Assembly (NCBI GenBank): GCA_963809695.1
Contig: CAWEKI010000006.1
Coordinates: forward strand, 124,001-188,000
Reading direction: 5' to 3'
Length of the DNA stretch: 64,000 nt
From: JAGDMJ01 sp963809695
GTDB lineage: Bacteria > Bacteroidota > Ignavibacteria > UBA10030 > UBA6906
Shown: piece by piece, positions 48,702 through 56,998 of the stretch
Layout: each line of letters begins with the position of its first letter
Position numbering within the stretch: the stretch's first letter is position 1
The notes under the pieces: model-generated
The model's database searches: none
The model's input: only the letters and a program-made list of their open reading frames with translations
What the model was told of the DNA's origin: nothing
Position numbers and translations under genes: made by a program

Positions 48702-51700
48702 TTAATTTTGTGCGCATCGCTCGATGCCGGCCCGGAGTGTTGCACCGTTCAGGTCGAACGTCGACGAGAACTCTCCGTCCTGGTATGCGGCGGAGAGCAC
48801 GGCAGCAAGCGTTTCGTTCTGAATGTACGCGCGCATGGATTCGAGCATGTCGCGCATGTTCTCGGGCGCATCAAAATAGATATTGATCCGGTCGGTGACC
48901 TCGAATCCCGCGTCCTTCCGCATATTCTGAATCCGATTCACAAACTCCCGCGCCGTGCCCTCGGCAATGAGCGCATCGTCCAGTTTCGTGTCCAGAGCGA
49001 CAGTCAACGCACCGTCCGACTCCACCAGCCATCCCCGGATGTCCTCGCGGATGATCTCCACATCCTCCCGGCCCAGCGTGCAGCCCAGGATGGTGAGTGT
49101 CCCGTTCCGCTCGAGTTCCGCGATCTCTGCCGGCGTCATGTTCTTGATGCGCTCCGCCACGGGCTTGACCGACTTCCCGAACCTCGGCCCGATGGACTTG
49201 AAGTTCGCTTTGGCCTTCTTGTGCACGATCCCCGAGTCGTCGGTCACGTACTCGACCTTCTTCACGTTGATCTCGTCCAGGATCACGTCCTCCATCCGCT
49301 GGACCTCATTGCGCTCCTTTTCGTCCGCAATCGGAAGAATGATGCGGCTGAGCGGTTGGCGCACTTTCAGATTCGATTTCATCCGCATTGCGCGCACAAG
49401 CATGACGATCCGTTCAGCACGCTCCATGCGCGTTTCCAGTGCTACGTCAATCGCCGAGGGAACAGCCGCCGGCACGGCCGCGAGGTGAACCGATTCGTTC
49501 TCCTCACGCCGCGTGACGCCATTGAGGTTGCGGTACAGCTCCTCTGCGAGGAAAGGGGCAAACGGCGCCATCAGCTTTACAACGGTGACGAGACAATCAT
49601 AGAGCGTCTGATAGGCGGCGGTTTTGTCCTTCCCCATCTCGCTCTTCCAGAAGCGGCGCCTGTTTCTGCGGACGTACCAGTTTGAAAGTTGGTCGATGGT
49701 GAAGTCGCTGACGCTCCGGGCGGCCTTGGTCACGTCGTAGGCCTCCATGAAGCCGGTATAACGCTCGATCAGCGAATTCAGTTCCGAAATGATCCAGCGG
49801 TCGATCTCCGGCCGTTCCGCAAGCGGCACCGGCGCCCCTTCGTAACGGAACCGGTCGATATTCGCGTACATCGCGAAGAAGGCGTACGTGTTCACCAGCG
49901 TTCCGAAGAACTTCCGCTGCACCTCTCCGAGCCCGTCCTCGTCGAACATCGTCGGGCGCCAGGGAGGACTGGTCGTAACCAGGTACCAGCGGGTTGTGTC
50001 CGCGCCGTACCGGCCAAGGATGTCAAAGGGGTCTACCGTGTTCCCCTTTGACTTGGACATCTTCTGTCCTTCCTTGTCGAGGATCAGCTCGTTCACGATC
50101 ACATTCAGATACGCCGGCTTGTCGAAGAGGAACGTGCCGATGGCATGGAGGGAGTAGAACCAGCCACGGGTCTGATCGATTCCCTCGCAAATGAAATCGG
50201 CCGGGTATTGCTCGCCTGACTCGATGCGTTCCTGGTTCTCGAACGGGTAGTGCCATTGCGCAAAGGGCATAGCGCCCGAATCGAACCAGACATCGATCAG
50301 CTCCGGCGTCCTGAGCATGGTGCCGCCGCAGGAACAGGGAAATGTCACGGCGTCGACAAACGGCTTGTGCAGATCCATGGGTTCGGGAACGCCGGCGCCC
50401 TGGCGGAGCTCTTCAATGCTTCCAACGCAACGCTGTCTCCCGCACCGCTCGCAGACCCACACGGGAAGCGGCGTCCCCCAGAAGCGGTCGCGCGAAAGCG
50501 CCCAGTCCTTGTTCTCTTCCAGCCAGTTGCCGAAACGCCCTTCTCCCACTTCCGGCGGGACCCAGTTGATCTGCTTGTTCAGCGCGATCATCCGGGCTGC
50601 GTACTTCGTGGTGCTGATGTACCAGGAATCCCGCGCATAGTACAGCAGCGGCGTCTTGCAACGCCAGCAGTGGGGATAGCTGTGGGTGACGGTTTCCTTC
50701 TTGTACAGGATGTGCCGTTCGCGAAGGTCGCGGATGATATCCAGATCGGCATCCTTGACGAACTTTCCGGCAAAGGGAACGACTTCCGGTCCGAATTCTC
50801 CGCTCTTGTTCACCGGGTGAATCGTGGGCAGATCGTACTTCTTCGATACCTGATAATCGTCCTCGCCGTAGGCCGGGGCGATGTGCACGATCCCCGTTCC
50901 GTCCTCCGTCGTCACGAAATCCCCTTCGATCACGAAGAACGCTTTCCGGTCAACGGGATGGAAACTATAGAGGCGCCGATATTCCTTCCCCGCCAGATCC
51001 CTTCCCGTGTACCGCCCGAGGATCGTGTACTCCCCTTCCAGCGCCACGAGGCGTGCTTCGGCAAGGATCAGCTTCTCCCCTTTGTGCTCGACCTTGACAT
51101 AGGAAATGTCCGGCCCAACGGCAAGAGCAACATTCGAGATCAGCGTCCACGGGGTCGTGGTCCAGACGAGGAAGGATGTCTGTGGGTCCTCCGTGAGCGT
51201 CATTTTCACGTAGACGCTCGGGTCTTTCACGTCCTCGTAGCCCAGCGAGACCTCGTGCGAGGAGAGGGGTGTCTCGCAGCGCGGACAATACGGCTGGATC
51301 TTGTACCCTTTGTAGATCATCCCCTCGTCATAGTAGCGCTTGAGGGCCCACCAGACCGATTCGATGTAGGAGTTCTCGAACGTGACGTAGGGATCGGTGA
51401 GGTCCACCCAGTAGCCCATCTGCTCGGTCATGCGCTCCCAGTCCGCCTTGTACTTCCAGACAGACTCGCGGCATCTGGCGTTGAACTGCGCGACGCCGTA
51501 CCGGACGATGTCTTCCTTGTGTTTGAACCCGAGCTGCTTCTCCACTTCGATTTCCACCGGGAGGCCGTGCGTGTCCCATCCCGCCTTGCGGTGTACCTGG
51601 TGCCCCGTCATGGTCTTGTACCGGCAGACCAGGTCCTTCAACGTTCTGGCCATGACATGGTGAATGCCGGGACGGCCATTGGCCGTTGGCGGCCCCTCAT

Positions 51701-51830
51701 AGAAGGTAAACCCGGGCTTGCCTGCGCGGGTGGAGATGCTCTTCTCAAAGATCTTCCGCTCTTTCCAGAAGGCAAGGATCTCTTTCTCTACAGCGGGATA
51801 CGAGATCTTGTCGGTCAACTCTCTAAACAT
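48702..51830 (-). CDS. ileS: Isoleucyl-tRNA synthetase (type 2)
   Basis: 1042 residues. The class I signatures are PTANGRPGIHHVMARTLKD (HIGH-equivalent) and GQKMSKSKGNTVDP (KMSKS). The editing domain (VWTTTPWTLISNVALAVGPD) and a zinc-like VCERCGRQRC segment are visible, and the long C-terminal domain marks it as the eukaryote-like type 2, often less sensitive to mupirocin. ATG 51830 (MFRELTDKIS) is preferred to a TTG two codons upstream. Confidence 0.96.
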   Translation of the reverse strand: MFRELTDKISYPAVEKEILAFWKERKIFEKSISTRAGKPGFTFYEGPPTANGRPGIHHVMARTLKDLVCRYKTMTGHQVHRKAGWDTHGLPVEIEVEKQLGFKHKEDIVRYGVAQFNARCRESVWKYKADWERMTEQMGYWVDLTDPYVTFENSYIESVWWALKRYYDEGMIYKGYKIQPYCPRCETPLSSHEVSLGYEDVKDPSVYVKMTLTEDPQTSFLVWTTTPWTLISNVALAVGPDISYVKVEHKGEKLILAEARLVALEGEYTILGRYTGRDLAGKEYRRLYSFHPVDRKAFFVIEGDFVTTEDGTGIVHIAPAYGEDDYQVSKKYDLPTIHPVNKSGEFGPEVVPFAGKFVKDADLDIIRDLRERHILYKKETVTHSYPHCWRCKTPLLYYARDSWYISTTKYAARMIALNKQINWVPPEVGEGRFGNWLEENKDWALSRDRFWGTPLPVWVCERCGRQRCVGSIEELRQGAGVPEPMDLHKPFVDAVTFPCSCGGTMLRTPELIDVWFDSGAMPFAQWHYPFENQERIESGEQYPADFICEGIDQTRGWFYSLHAIGTFLFDKPAYLNVIVNELILDKEGQKMSKSKGNTVDPFDILGRYGADTTRWYLVTTSPPWRPTMFDEDGLGEVQRKFFGTLVNTYAFFAMYANIDRFRYEGAPVPLAERPEIDRWIISELNSLIERYTGFMEAYDVTKAARSVSDFTIDQLSNWYVRRNRRRFWKSEMGKDKTAAYQTLYDCLVTVVKLMAPFAPFLAEELYRNLNGVTRREENESVHLAAVPAAVPSAIDVALETRMERAERIVMLVRAMRMKSNLKVRQPLSRIILPIADEKERNEVQRMEDVILDEINVKKVEYVTDDSGIVHKKAKANFKSIGPRFGKSVKPVAERIKNMTPAEIAELERNGTLTILGCTLGREDVEIIREDIRGWLVESDGALTVALDTKLDDALIAEGTAREFVNRIQNMRKDAGFEVTDRINIYFDAPENMRDMLESMRAYIQNETLAAVLSAAYQDGEFSSTFDLNGATLRAGIERCAQN

Positions 51831-51865
51831 GGTCAATCATCAGTTCAACAGATGTTTACGTCGTG

Positions 51866-52102
51866 CTAACTTTTGCCTCCCCGGATATACGCGATGACCC
51901 AGAGTATCAGCGTGAGCAGCACGCTCAGGACGATACTGGTCATCACGGGGAAGTAGAACTCAACGTTCTCTCTTTTAATATGGATATCGCCGGGCAGCTT
52001 CCCCAGGAACGGGATCTTGTCGGAGAACATGAGCACCATGCCGACAAGCGCCAGGATGACGCCGAACAGCACCAGCGATTTGCCAAGCAACTGCATGTGC
52101 AT
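51866..52102 (-). CDS. DUF2905 family membrane protein
   Basis: 78 residues with two membrane helices (LVLFGVILALVGMVLMFSDK and PVMTSIVLSVLLTLILWVIA) joined by the conserved LGKLPGDIHIKRENVEFYFP loop. DUF2905 is a small widespread family of unknown role, often encoded near translation or DNA repair genes. The start may be ATG 52102 or the ATG two codons later. It lies between pnp and ileS. Confidence 0.88.
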   Translation of the reverse strand: MHMQLLGKSLVLFGVILALVGMVLMFSDKIPFLGKLPGDIHIKRENVEFYFPVMTSIVLSVLLTLILWVIAYIRGGKS

Positions 52103-52125
52103 CGAGAAAACTGGTCCCTTTTTCG

Positions 52126-52947
52126 TTATAGCCGCTCTACCACGCCCCTCATGATCGCTGTCAGCTTCGGTTCGGCGGCGTTTGCCACCGCGATGATCTC
52201 CTCCACCTTAGCCGGCTGGAGAGCATCCGGGAAGCACTCGTCGGTGATGATGGAGAATCCAAGGACCCGCAATCCCATGTGATTGGCCACGATGTTTTCA
52301 GGGACAGTGGACATTCCCACGGCGTCCGCGCCGATAAAGCGGAGGAATCGATACTCCGCCCGCGTCTCGAGGTTCGGGCCGGCGACGGCCACGAAGACGC
52401 CGCGCTCGGTCTTGATCTTCAGATCCAGTGCCACCTGTTCGGCCAGGCCAATCAGCTCCCGGTTGTACGGTTCTGACATGTCCGGGAAGCGCGGGCCGAG
52501 GGAATCGTCATTCGGCCCGATCAGCGGGTTATCCCCGAGCAGGTTGATATGGTCGGTGATGACCATGATGCTCCCCCGCGAGAACTGCGGGTTCATTCCC
52601 CCCGCCGCGTTGGAGATCAGCAGCGTATGCACGCCCAGGAATTTCATCACCCGCACCGGGAAGGTCACCTGCTGCATGGTGTAGCCTTCATAGAAGTGGA
52701 AGCGCCCCTGCATTGCCACCACCTGCTTGTTGGCAAGCGAGCCAAAGATCAGCTTGCCGTGATGCGACTCGACCGTAGAGATTGGGAAATGGGGGATCTC
52801 GCCGTAGTCAACCGTGGTCTCCGGCACCATTTCCTTGACCAACCCACCGAGCCCGGTGCCCAGGATGATTCCGATGCCGGGCTGCATTGCCGTCCTGGTC
52901 CTCAGGAAACGCAACGTTTCGTCAATGTGACTGCGGAGCTGGGTCAT
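52126..52947 (-). CDS. Purine nucleoside phosphorylase (trimeric type)
   Basis: 273 residues: GIILGTGLGGLVKEM near residue 25, ESHHGKLIFG, MQGRFHFYEGYTMQQVTFPV, SNAAGGMNPQFSRGSIMVIT, AGPNLETRAEYRFLRFIGAD and GFSIITDECFPD. It cleaves purine ribonucleosides with phosphate for salvage. It overlaps the divIVA gene by 26 bases, which is long but leaves both reading frames well supported. Confidence 0.95.
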   Translation of the reverse strand: MTQLRSHIDETLRFLRTRTAMQPGIGIILGTGLGGLVKEMVPETTVDYGEIPHFPISTVESHHGKLIFGSLANKQVVAMQGRFHFYEGYTMQQVTFPVRVMKFLGVHTLLISNAAGGMNPQFSRGSIMVITDHINLLGDNPLIGPNDDSLGPRFPDMSEPYNRELIGLAEQVALDLKIKTERGVFVAVAGPNLETRAEYRFLRFIGADAVGMSTVPENIVANHMGLRVLGFSIITDECFPDALQPAKVEEIIAVANAAEPKLTAIMRGVVERL

Positions 52948-53479
52948 TGTTGATGTTTGTGATTATGCTGTCAATGTCCAGAGCCTGTTTGCCGGTCCCC
53001 AGGGAAGGGTCCTCTGTCAGCTGTTGTACACTGTCACTATCGAGCGTTTTGATCAGGTCCAGCTCGGCGCTCAGCAACACGCGCATGCGTCCGATGAGCG
53101 ATTCCCGCCTGATGCGGAGCTCCGCCAGATCCTTGTTAATGCGGACGAGCTCGCTGTTGGCCTGCTCGACGATCCGGGCGGCTCTGCCTTCTGCCTCTTT
53201 GACGATGACCTCTGCCTCTTTCCGTGCGGATTCATATGTCCGTCCCGTTACCTCCTGAGCCTGGAGCAGCGTTTGCTGGAGGGTTTTTTCAATCTGTTTG
53301 TAGTCTTTCAGTTGGGTATCGAGCTCGATCGATCGGTCGCGCGTATCTTTCTGCTGTTTGAGCACCTCCTCGAACTCGTCTGCCATCATATCCATGAAGG
53401 TATCGACCTCGACGGGATCATACCCCCGCATGACCTTCTTGAACTCCTGTTTCTTGATGTCCAGCGGCGTAAGTTTCAT
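52922..53479 (-). CDS. divIVA: DivIVA-domain protein
   Basis: 185 residues. The N-terminal membrane-binding motif KLTPLDIKKQEFKKVMRGYD and the following PVEVDTFMDMMADEFEEVLK are classic DivIVA, then a long coiled coil to residue 150. DivIVA binds curved membrane and recruits division or growth proteins. ATG 53479 has AAGGAG six bases upstream. It lies 31 bases after yggS, as divIVA lies near ylmE in Firmicutes. GpsB- or ParJ-like roles cannot be told apart. Confidence 0.9.
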   Translation of the reverse strand: MKLTPLDIKKQEFKKVMRGYDPVEVDTFMDMMADEFEEVLKQQKDTRDRSIELDTQLKDYKQIEKTLQQTLLQAQEVTGRTYESARKEAEVIVKEAEGRAARIVEQANSELVRINKDLAELRIRRESLIGRMRVLLSAELDLIKTLDSDSVQQLTEDPSLGTGKQALDIDSIITNINNDPAPQSH

Positions 53480-53510
53480 GGTCTGCTCCTTGTTGACTGT
53501 TGCAGAACTA

Positions 53511-54218
53511 CTAATGAGCGGGCTTCCGACGTCGGCCAAAGATCGCCGTTCCGATGCGAACATGCGTCGCACCTTCTTCGATGGCCACTTCAAAATCCCC
53601 GGTCATGCCCATGGACAGATAGCGCACGGAAGCGTTGGGCTGACCGAGCTGTTTCGCTTCCTCCCGCAACTCCTTCAGGCGGCGGAACATTGGCCGGGAG
53701 CCTTCCGGGTCGGGTAAGAACGGTCCGATGGTCATCAGGCCCGCAACATGAATGTTGCGGTACTCCGCAAGGGTACGGATGAGGGGGAGTGCCATATCCG
53801 GCTCCACGCCAAATTTCGATTGTTCACCCGTGGTGTTCACCTCCACCATCAGGTCGACGACCCGGCCGGCCCTGCCCGCCCGCCGGTCGATCTCCTGCAC
53901 CAGTTCCATCCGGTCCACCGCATGAATGAGGTGAATCCATTCTGCGATGTATTTGACCTTGTTGGTCTGCAGATGACCGATGAAGTGCCACCGGATAGCT
54001 TTGCCGACAAGTTCATTCCGCTTTCCGAGGAGTTCCTGCACGTAGTTCTCGCCGACATCAGCAACGCCGGCCTCCACGGCCTCTGCAACGGCCCCCGCCG
54101 GAAAGGTCTTCGAGACTGCGACCAGCGTCACATCGGCGGGATCGCGGCCTGCCCGCAGACACGCCTGACCGATCCTCAGCTTTATGACCTCGATCGACTT
54201 CTGCAAGAGGAAAGTCAA
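53511..54218 (-). CDS. PLP homeostasis protein YggS/YlmE
   Basis: A pyridoxal-phosphate-binding protein of the alanine-racemase fold that balances B6 vitamers. VTLVAVSKTFPAGAVAEAVE holds the PLP lysine; GENYVQELLGKRNEL, WHFIGHLQTNKVKYI, GLMTIGP and the phosphate-binding SMGMTGDFEVAIEEGATHVR IG motif follow. The frame is open to an ATG at 54263, but a promoter box (54250-54257) lies inside that extension, and the family starts about 22 residues before AGRDP. I therefore prefer TTG 54218 (235 residues). Confidence 0.88.
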   Translation of the reverse strand: MTFLLQKSIEVIKLRIGQACLRAGRDPADVTLVAVSKTFPAGAVAEAVEAGVADVGENYVQELLGKRNELVGKAIRWHFIGHLQTNKVKYIAEWIHLIHAVDRMELVQEIDRRAGRAGRVVDLMVEVNTTGEQSKFGVEPDMALPLIRTLAEYRNIHVAGLMTIGPFLPDPEGSRPMFRRLKELREEAKQLGQPNASVRYLSMGMTGDFEVAIEEGATHVRIGTAIFGRRRKPAH

Positions 54219-54249
54219 TATTTGCGCGCAATCATTTGAAGCTAAGACG

Positions 54250-54280
54250 CTAATATAAACCATTGGGTAGTGAAAATCAA
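54250..54280 (-). promoter_or_regulatory. Promoter of the yggS-divIVA-ileS-rluD run
   Basis: TTG, 20 bases, TATATTAG on the minus strand. It lies partly inside the longer yggS frame, so the true start should be downstream of 54250. Confidence 0.5.
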
Positions 54281-54389
54281 TGTATCAAAAGCAGCCGACG
54301 GCAGTCATGTGTTGTCAATGAACAACTTACCTATCTACCATCTGTGTACATCGGTGGCAAACGTGCCGTGCGTACTGCGCACGCTTCCC

Positions 54390-54420
54390 TTGACTTCATT
54401 TCACAATTTGCTTTATTTAG
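54390..54420 (+). promoter_or_regulatory. Promoter of the TPR gene
   Basis: TTGACTTCATTTC..., 20 bases between TTG and TTATTTAG, ending 26 bases before ATG 54447. Confidence 0.4.
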
Positions 54421-54446
54421 AAATGTACTCCGAGAGGGAAGGTGTT

Positions 54447-55871
54447 ATGGGCATACTGGATTTTGGAAGCTTCGATGATGAGCCTGAGGATGATCAGCGG
54501 AAGAAGGAGCACTTCGAAGAGGAGTTGAAAAAATATCAGGACATGCTCAAGAACGGCGACTCGAACATTACCAGCATCGAGGCCCTTGAGGAAATCGTGA
54601 GCTTCTACTTTGATAACGAGAAGTACGCGGAGGCGTTGCATTTTGTCACACAACTGCTGGCGATCATGCCCTGCAGCGCCGAGAACTGGCAGCGGAAAGG
54701 ACTGATCCTCGCCAACCTCTTCAAGTACGAAGAAGCTCTTGAATGCTACGACCGCGCACTGAGCCTCAATCCCGTTGACCCGGAACTCCTGATCAACAAG
54801 GGGATCACCCTGGACGATCTTGGACAGGCAGAGGAGGCGCTTGCCTGCTTTGACCGGGCATTGGAGATCGACCCGAGCAATGAAGAGGCGTTCTTCAACA
54901 AAGGCATCACGATGGAGAAGGCAGGACGATACGAGGATGCCATCCAGATCTTCCGGTTCATCCTCGACGGACATCCCGAACACAAGGATGCCTGGTATGA
55001 GATGGGCTACTGCAACGACTACCTCGACAAACCGGAAGAGTCCCTTCGCTGCTACGAGGAACACCTGAAGCTCGATCCGTACAATTTCAACGCCTGGTAC
55101 AACAGGGGAATCGTTCTCAACAGGATCATGATGCCCAATAAGGCCATTGAGAGCTATGAGATGGCCCTGGCTATCCACGAGAACTTCCCTTCCGCCTGGT
55201 ACAACAAGGGCAATGCCTACGCCAACCTGGGGAGACTGCATGATGCCATCGCCTGCTATGAAGAAACCCTCCGGCTCGATTCGAAGGATGTCCCGGCATG
55301 GCACAACCTGGGGAACGCGTACGAAGAGCTGGGGCAGTACGAGGAAGCCATCAAGTGCTTCACCGAAGCGCTGCGCTACGACCCGAACCACTATGAGTCC
55401 TGCTTTGGACGCGGGAGCTGCTACGATTCCCTGGAGCAGTTCCGCCGCGCGCTGAGCGATTATAACCGGGCCCTCTCGATCTGTAAAGATTACCCTGAAC
55501 TCTGGTACGCAAAGGCCGATCTCCTCTATAACATGGGGAAGATCCGGGAATCGCTGATCAGCTACCGGATGGTCACCCGGCTGGAACCGAACAATTACGA
55601 GGCCTGGCTTGACTACGGCGAGACCTTGCTTGAGCTGGGGTACTTCAAGCAGGCGCTGAAAGCGTTTGACCGCTCTGTGGGTGCCAATCCCCAGGCGGCT
55701 GATCCCTATTACAGCAGAGCCAAGGTGCTGTTGCTGCTCAACCGGCCCTACGAAGCGATGGAATCGCTCAAAAACTCGTTCCAGCTCAACCCGGACAAGC
55801 GGAAGGATTTCGAGCAGGAGTTTCCCGGGGTTCGTTCAATCAAGGAATTCAAGAACCTGCTGAGGAAATAG
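54447..55871 (+). CDS. Tetratricopeptide-repeat protein
   Basis: 474 residues, without signal peptide or membrane helix. An acidic N-terminal stretch (FGSFDDEPEDDQRKKEHFEE) is followed by about eleven TPR units, such as AENWQRKGLILANLFKYEEA and SAWYNKGNAYANLGRLHDAI, many with the NKG/YNRG consensus. Likely a cytoplasmic scaffold; partner unknown. The frame is open upstream to 54270, but ATG 54447 has AGGGAAGG just before it and a promoter at 54390-54420. Confidence 0.85.
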   Translation: MGILDFGSFDDEPEDDQRKKEHFEEELKKYQDMLKNGDSNITSIEALEEIVSFYFDNEKYAEALHFVTQLLAIMPCSAENWQRKGLILANLFKYEEALECYDRALSLNPVDPELLINKGITLDDLGQAEEALACFDRALEIDPSNEEAFFNKGITMEKAGRYEDAIQIFRFILDGHPEHKDAWYEMGYCNDYLDKPEESLRCYEEHLKLDPYNFNAWYNRGIVLNRIMMPNKAIESYEMALAIHENFPSAWYNKGNAYANLGRLHDAIACYEETLRLDSKDVPAWHNLGNAYEELGQYEEAIKCFTEALRYDPNHYESCFGRGSCYDSLEQFRRALSDYNRALSICKDYPELWYAKADLLYNMGKIRESLISYRMVTRLEPNNYEAWLDYGETLLELGYFKQALKAFDRSVGANPQAADPYYSRAKVLLLLNRPYEAMESLKNSFQLNPDKRKDFEQEFPGVRSIKEFKNLLRK

Positions 55872-55897
55872 CGCCGCAAACCGGCAGAATCGATACG

Positions 55898-55954
55898 AGG
55901 GCTGACCAACAAGTTGCATGACGATGGAACAACTTCTTGGTCAGCCCTGTTTTT
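55898..55954 (+). terminator. Rho-independent terminator after the TPR gene
   Basis: AGGGCTGACCAACAAGTTG (55898-55916) pairs with its inverse (55930-55948) over 19 bp with one mismatch, loop 13 bases, followed by GTTTTT. The clearest intrinsic terminator in the window. Confidence 0.9.
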
Positions 55955-56002
55955 ACTCAGCAGGTGCAGTATGCATGTAAGAGAAGGGAGAACTGAATCG
56001 TA

Positions 56003-56872
56003 ATGCTCTCACGAGAGACGGAAAAGAAATACGGAGACCTGCGAGCTCTTCTCGGTGACATGGGGACCGTTGCCCTGGGTTACTCCGGCGGGGTGGACAG
56101 CACGCTTCTGCTGAAAGTGGCAACTGAAGTCCTCGGGACCAGCGCTCTGGCCATGATCGGCAGATCGGAGACGTATCCGACACGGGAGTTCGAGGACGCG
56201 GTGGCACTGGCAAAGCGTCTGGGGGCCCGTTTCGTGGTCGTGACCACCGAGGAGACCGATGATCTCAAGTTCCGCGAGAATCCCCCCGACCGCTGCTACT
56301 TCTGCAAGACCGAACTTTTCGGTAAATTGCAGGAGATAGCGTCGCAGCAGGGATTCCGGTGGATTGCCGATGGGACGATTACCGACGATGTGGGAGACTT
56401 CCGCCCCGGCATGCGTGCCAGGCAGGAGAAGAATGTCCGTTCACCCCTTCTGGAGGCAGGCTTCAGCAAAGCTGACGTGCGAGAGCTCTCAAAACATCTG
56501 GACCTTCCCACCTGGGACAAGCCGTCGTTCGCCTGCCTCTCCTCCCGCTTTCCGTACGGCACCGGGATCACCAGAGAAAATCTTACCCGCGTCGACAGCG
56601 CCGAGACATTCCTTCGCGATGAGGGGTTCAAGTTCTTTCGCGTCCGTTTCCACGACGAAAAAACCGCACGGATCGAGGTGGGCACCCGGGAAATCCATCG
56701 CCTGCTGGACGATTCCATCCGTGAGCGGCTGGTGGAGCGCCTCAGGACCCTCGGCTTTGTCTACGTGACCCTCGACCTGCAAGGGTACCGCACCGGCTCG
56801 ATGAATGAAGTGCTGAGCGAGGAGACTAAGAAGGGATACACGGTGGAGGTTCAGCTTCCTAAGGCCCCATAG
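56003..56872 (+). CDS. larE: LarE-type sacrificial sulfur transferase
   Basis: 289 residues. The PP-loop GYSGGVDSTLLLKVATEVLG adenylates the pincer nucleotide; TWDKPSFACLSSRFPYGTGI holds Cys178, matching the sulfur-donor cysteine. A CxxC pair (Cys98, Cys101 in DRCYFCKTELF) is also present: three cysteines suggest the Fe-S-cluster form of LarE rather than the single-cysteine form (inference). LarE makes the nickel-pincer cofactor of lactate racemase; larB and larC are not in the window. Confidence 0.9.
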   Translation: MLSRETEKKYGDLRALLGDMGTVALGYSGGVDSTLLLKVATEVLGTSALAMIGRSETYPTREFEDAVALAKRLGARFVVVTTEETDDLKFRENPPDRCYFCKTELFGKLQEIASQQGFRWIADGTITDDVGDFRPGMRARQEKNVRSPLLEAGFSKADVRELSKHLDLPTWDKPSFACLSSRFPYGTGITRENLTRVDSAETFLRDEGFKFFRVRFHDEKTARIEVGTREIHRLLDDSIRERLVERLRTLGFVYVTLDLQGYRTGSMNEVLSEETKKGYTVEVQLPKAP

Positions 56873-56998
56873 GCTGAATGGCGGGGTTGGGATTGCGCAT
56901 TACGGTCCTGTAGAATCCGGTCCCCTTTCAAGGGACTTCTGGCTGCCGGTTTGTTGCTTTATTTCTCATCTGTGTCAATCCGCCGTTAGCTCACACAT

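Noticed and set aside
50250..51869. A 539-codon open frame opposite ileS
   Set aside because: Same reason: ileS motifs are complete on the minus strand, and the antisense product has no recognisable domain.
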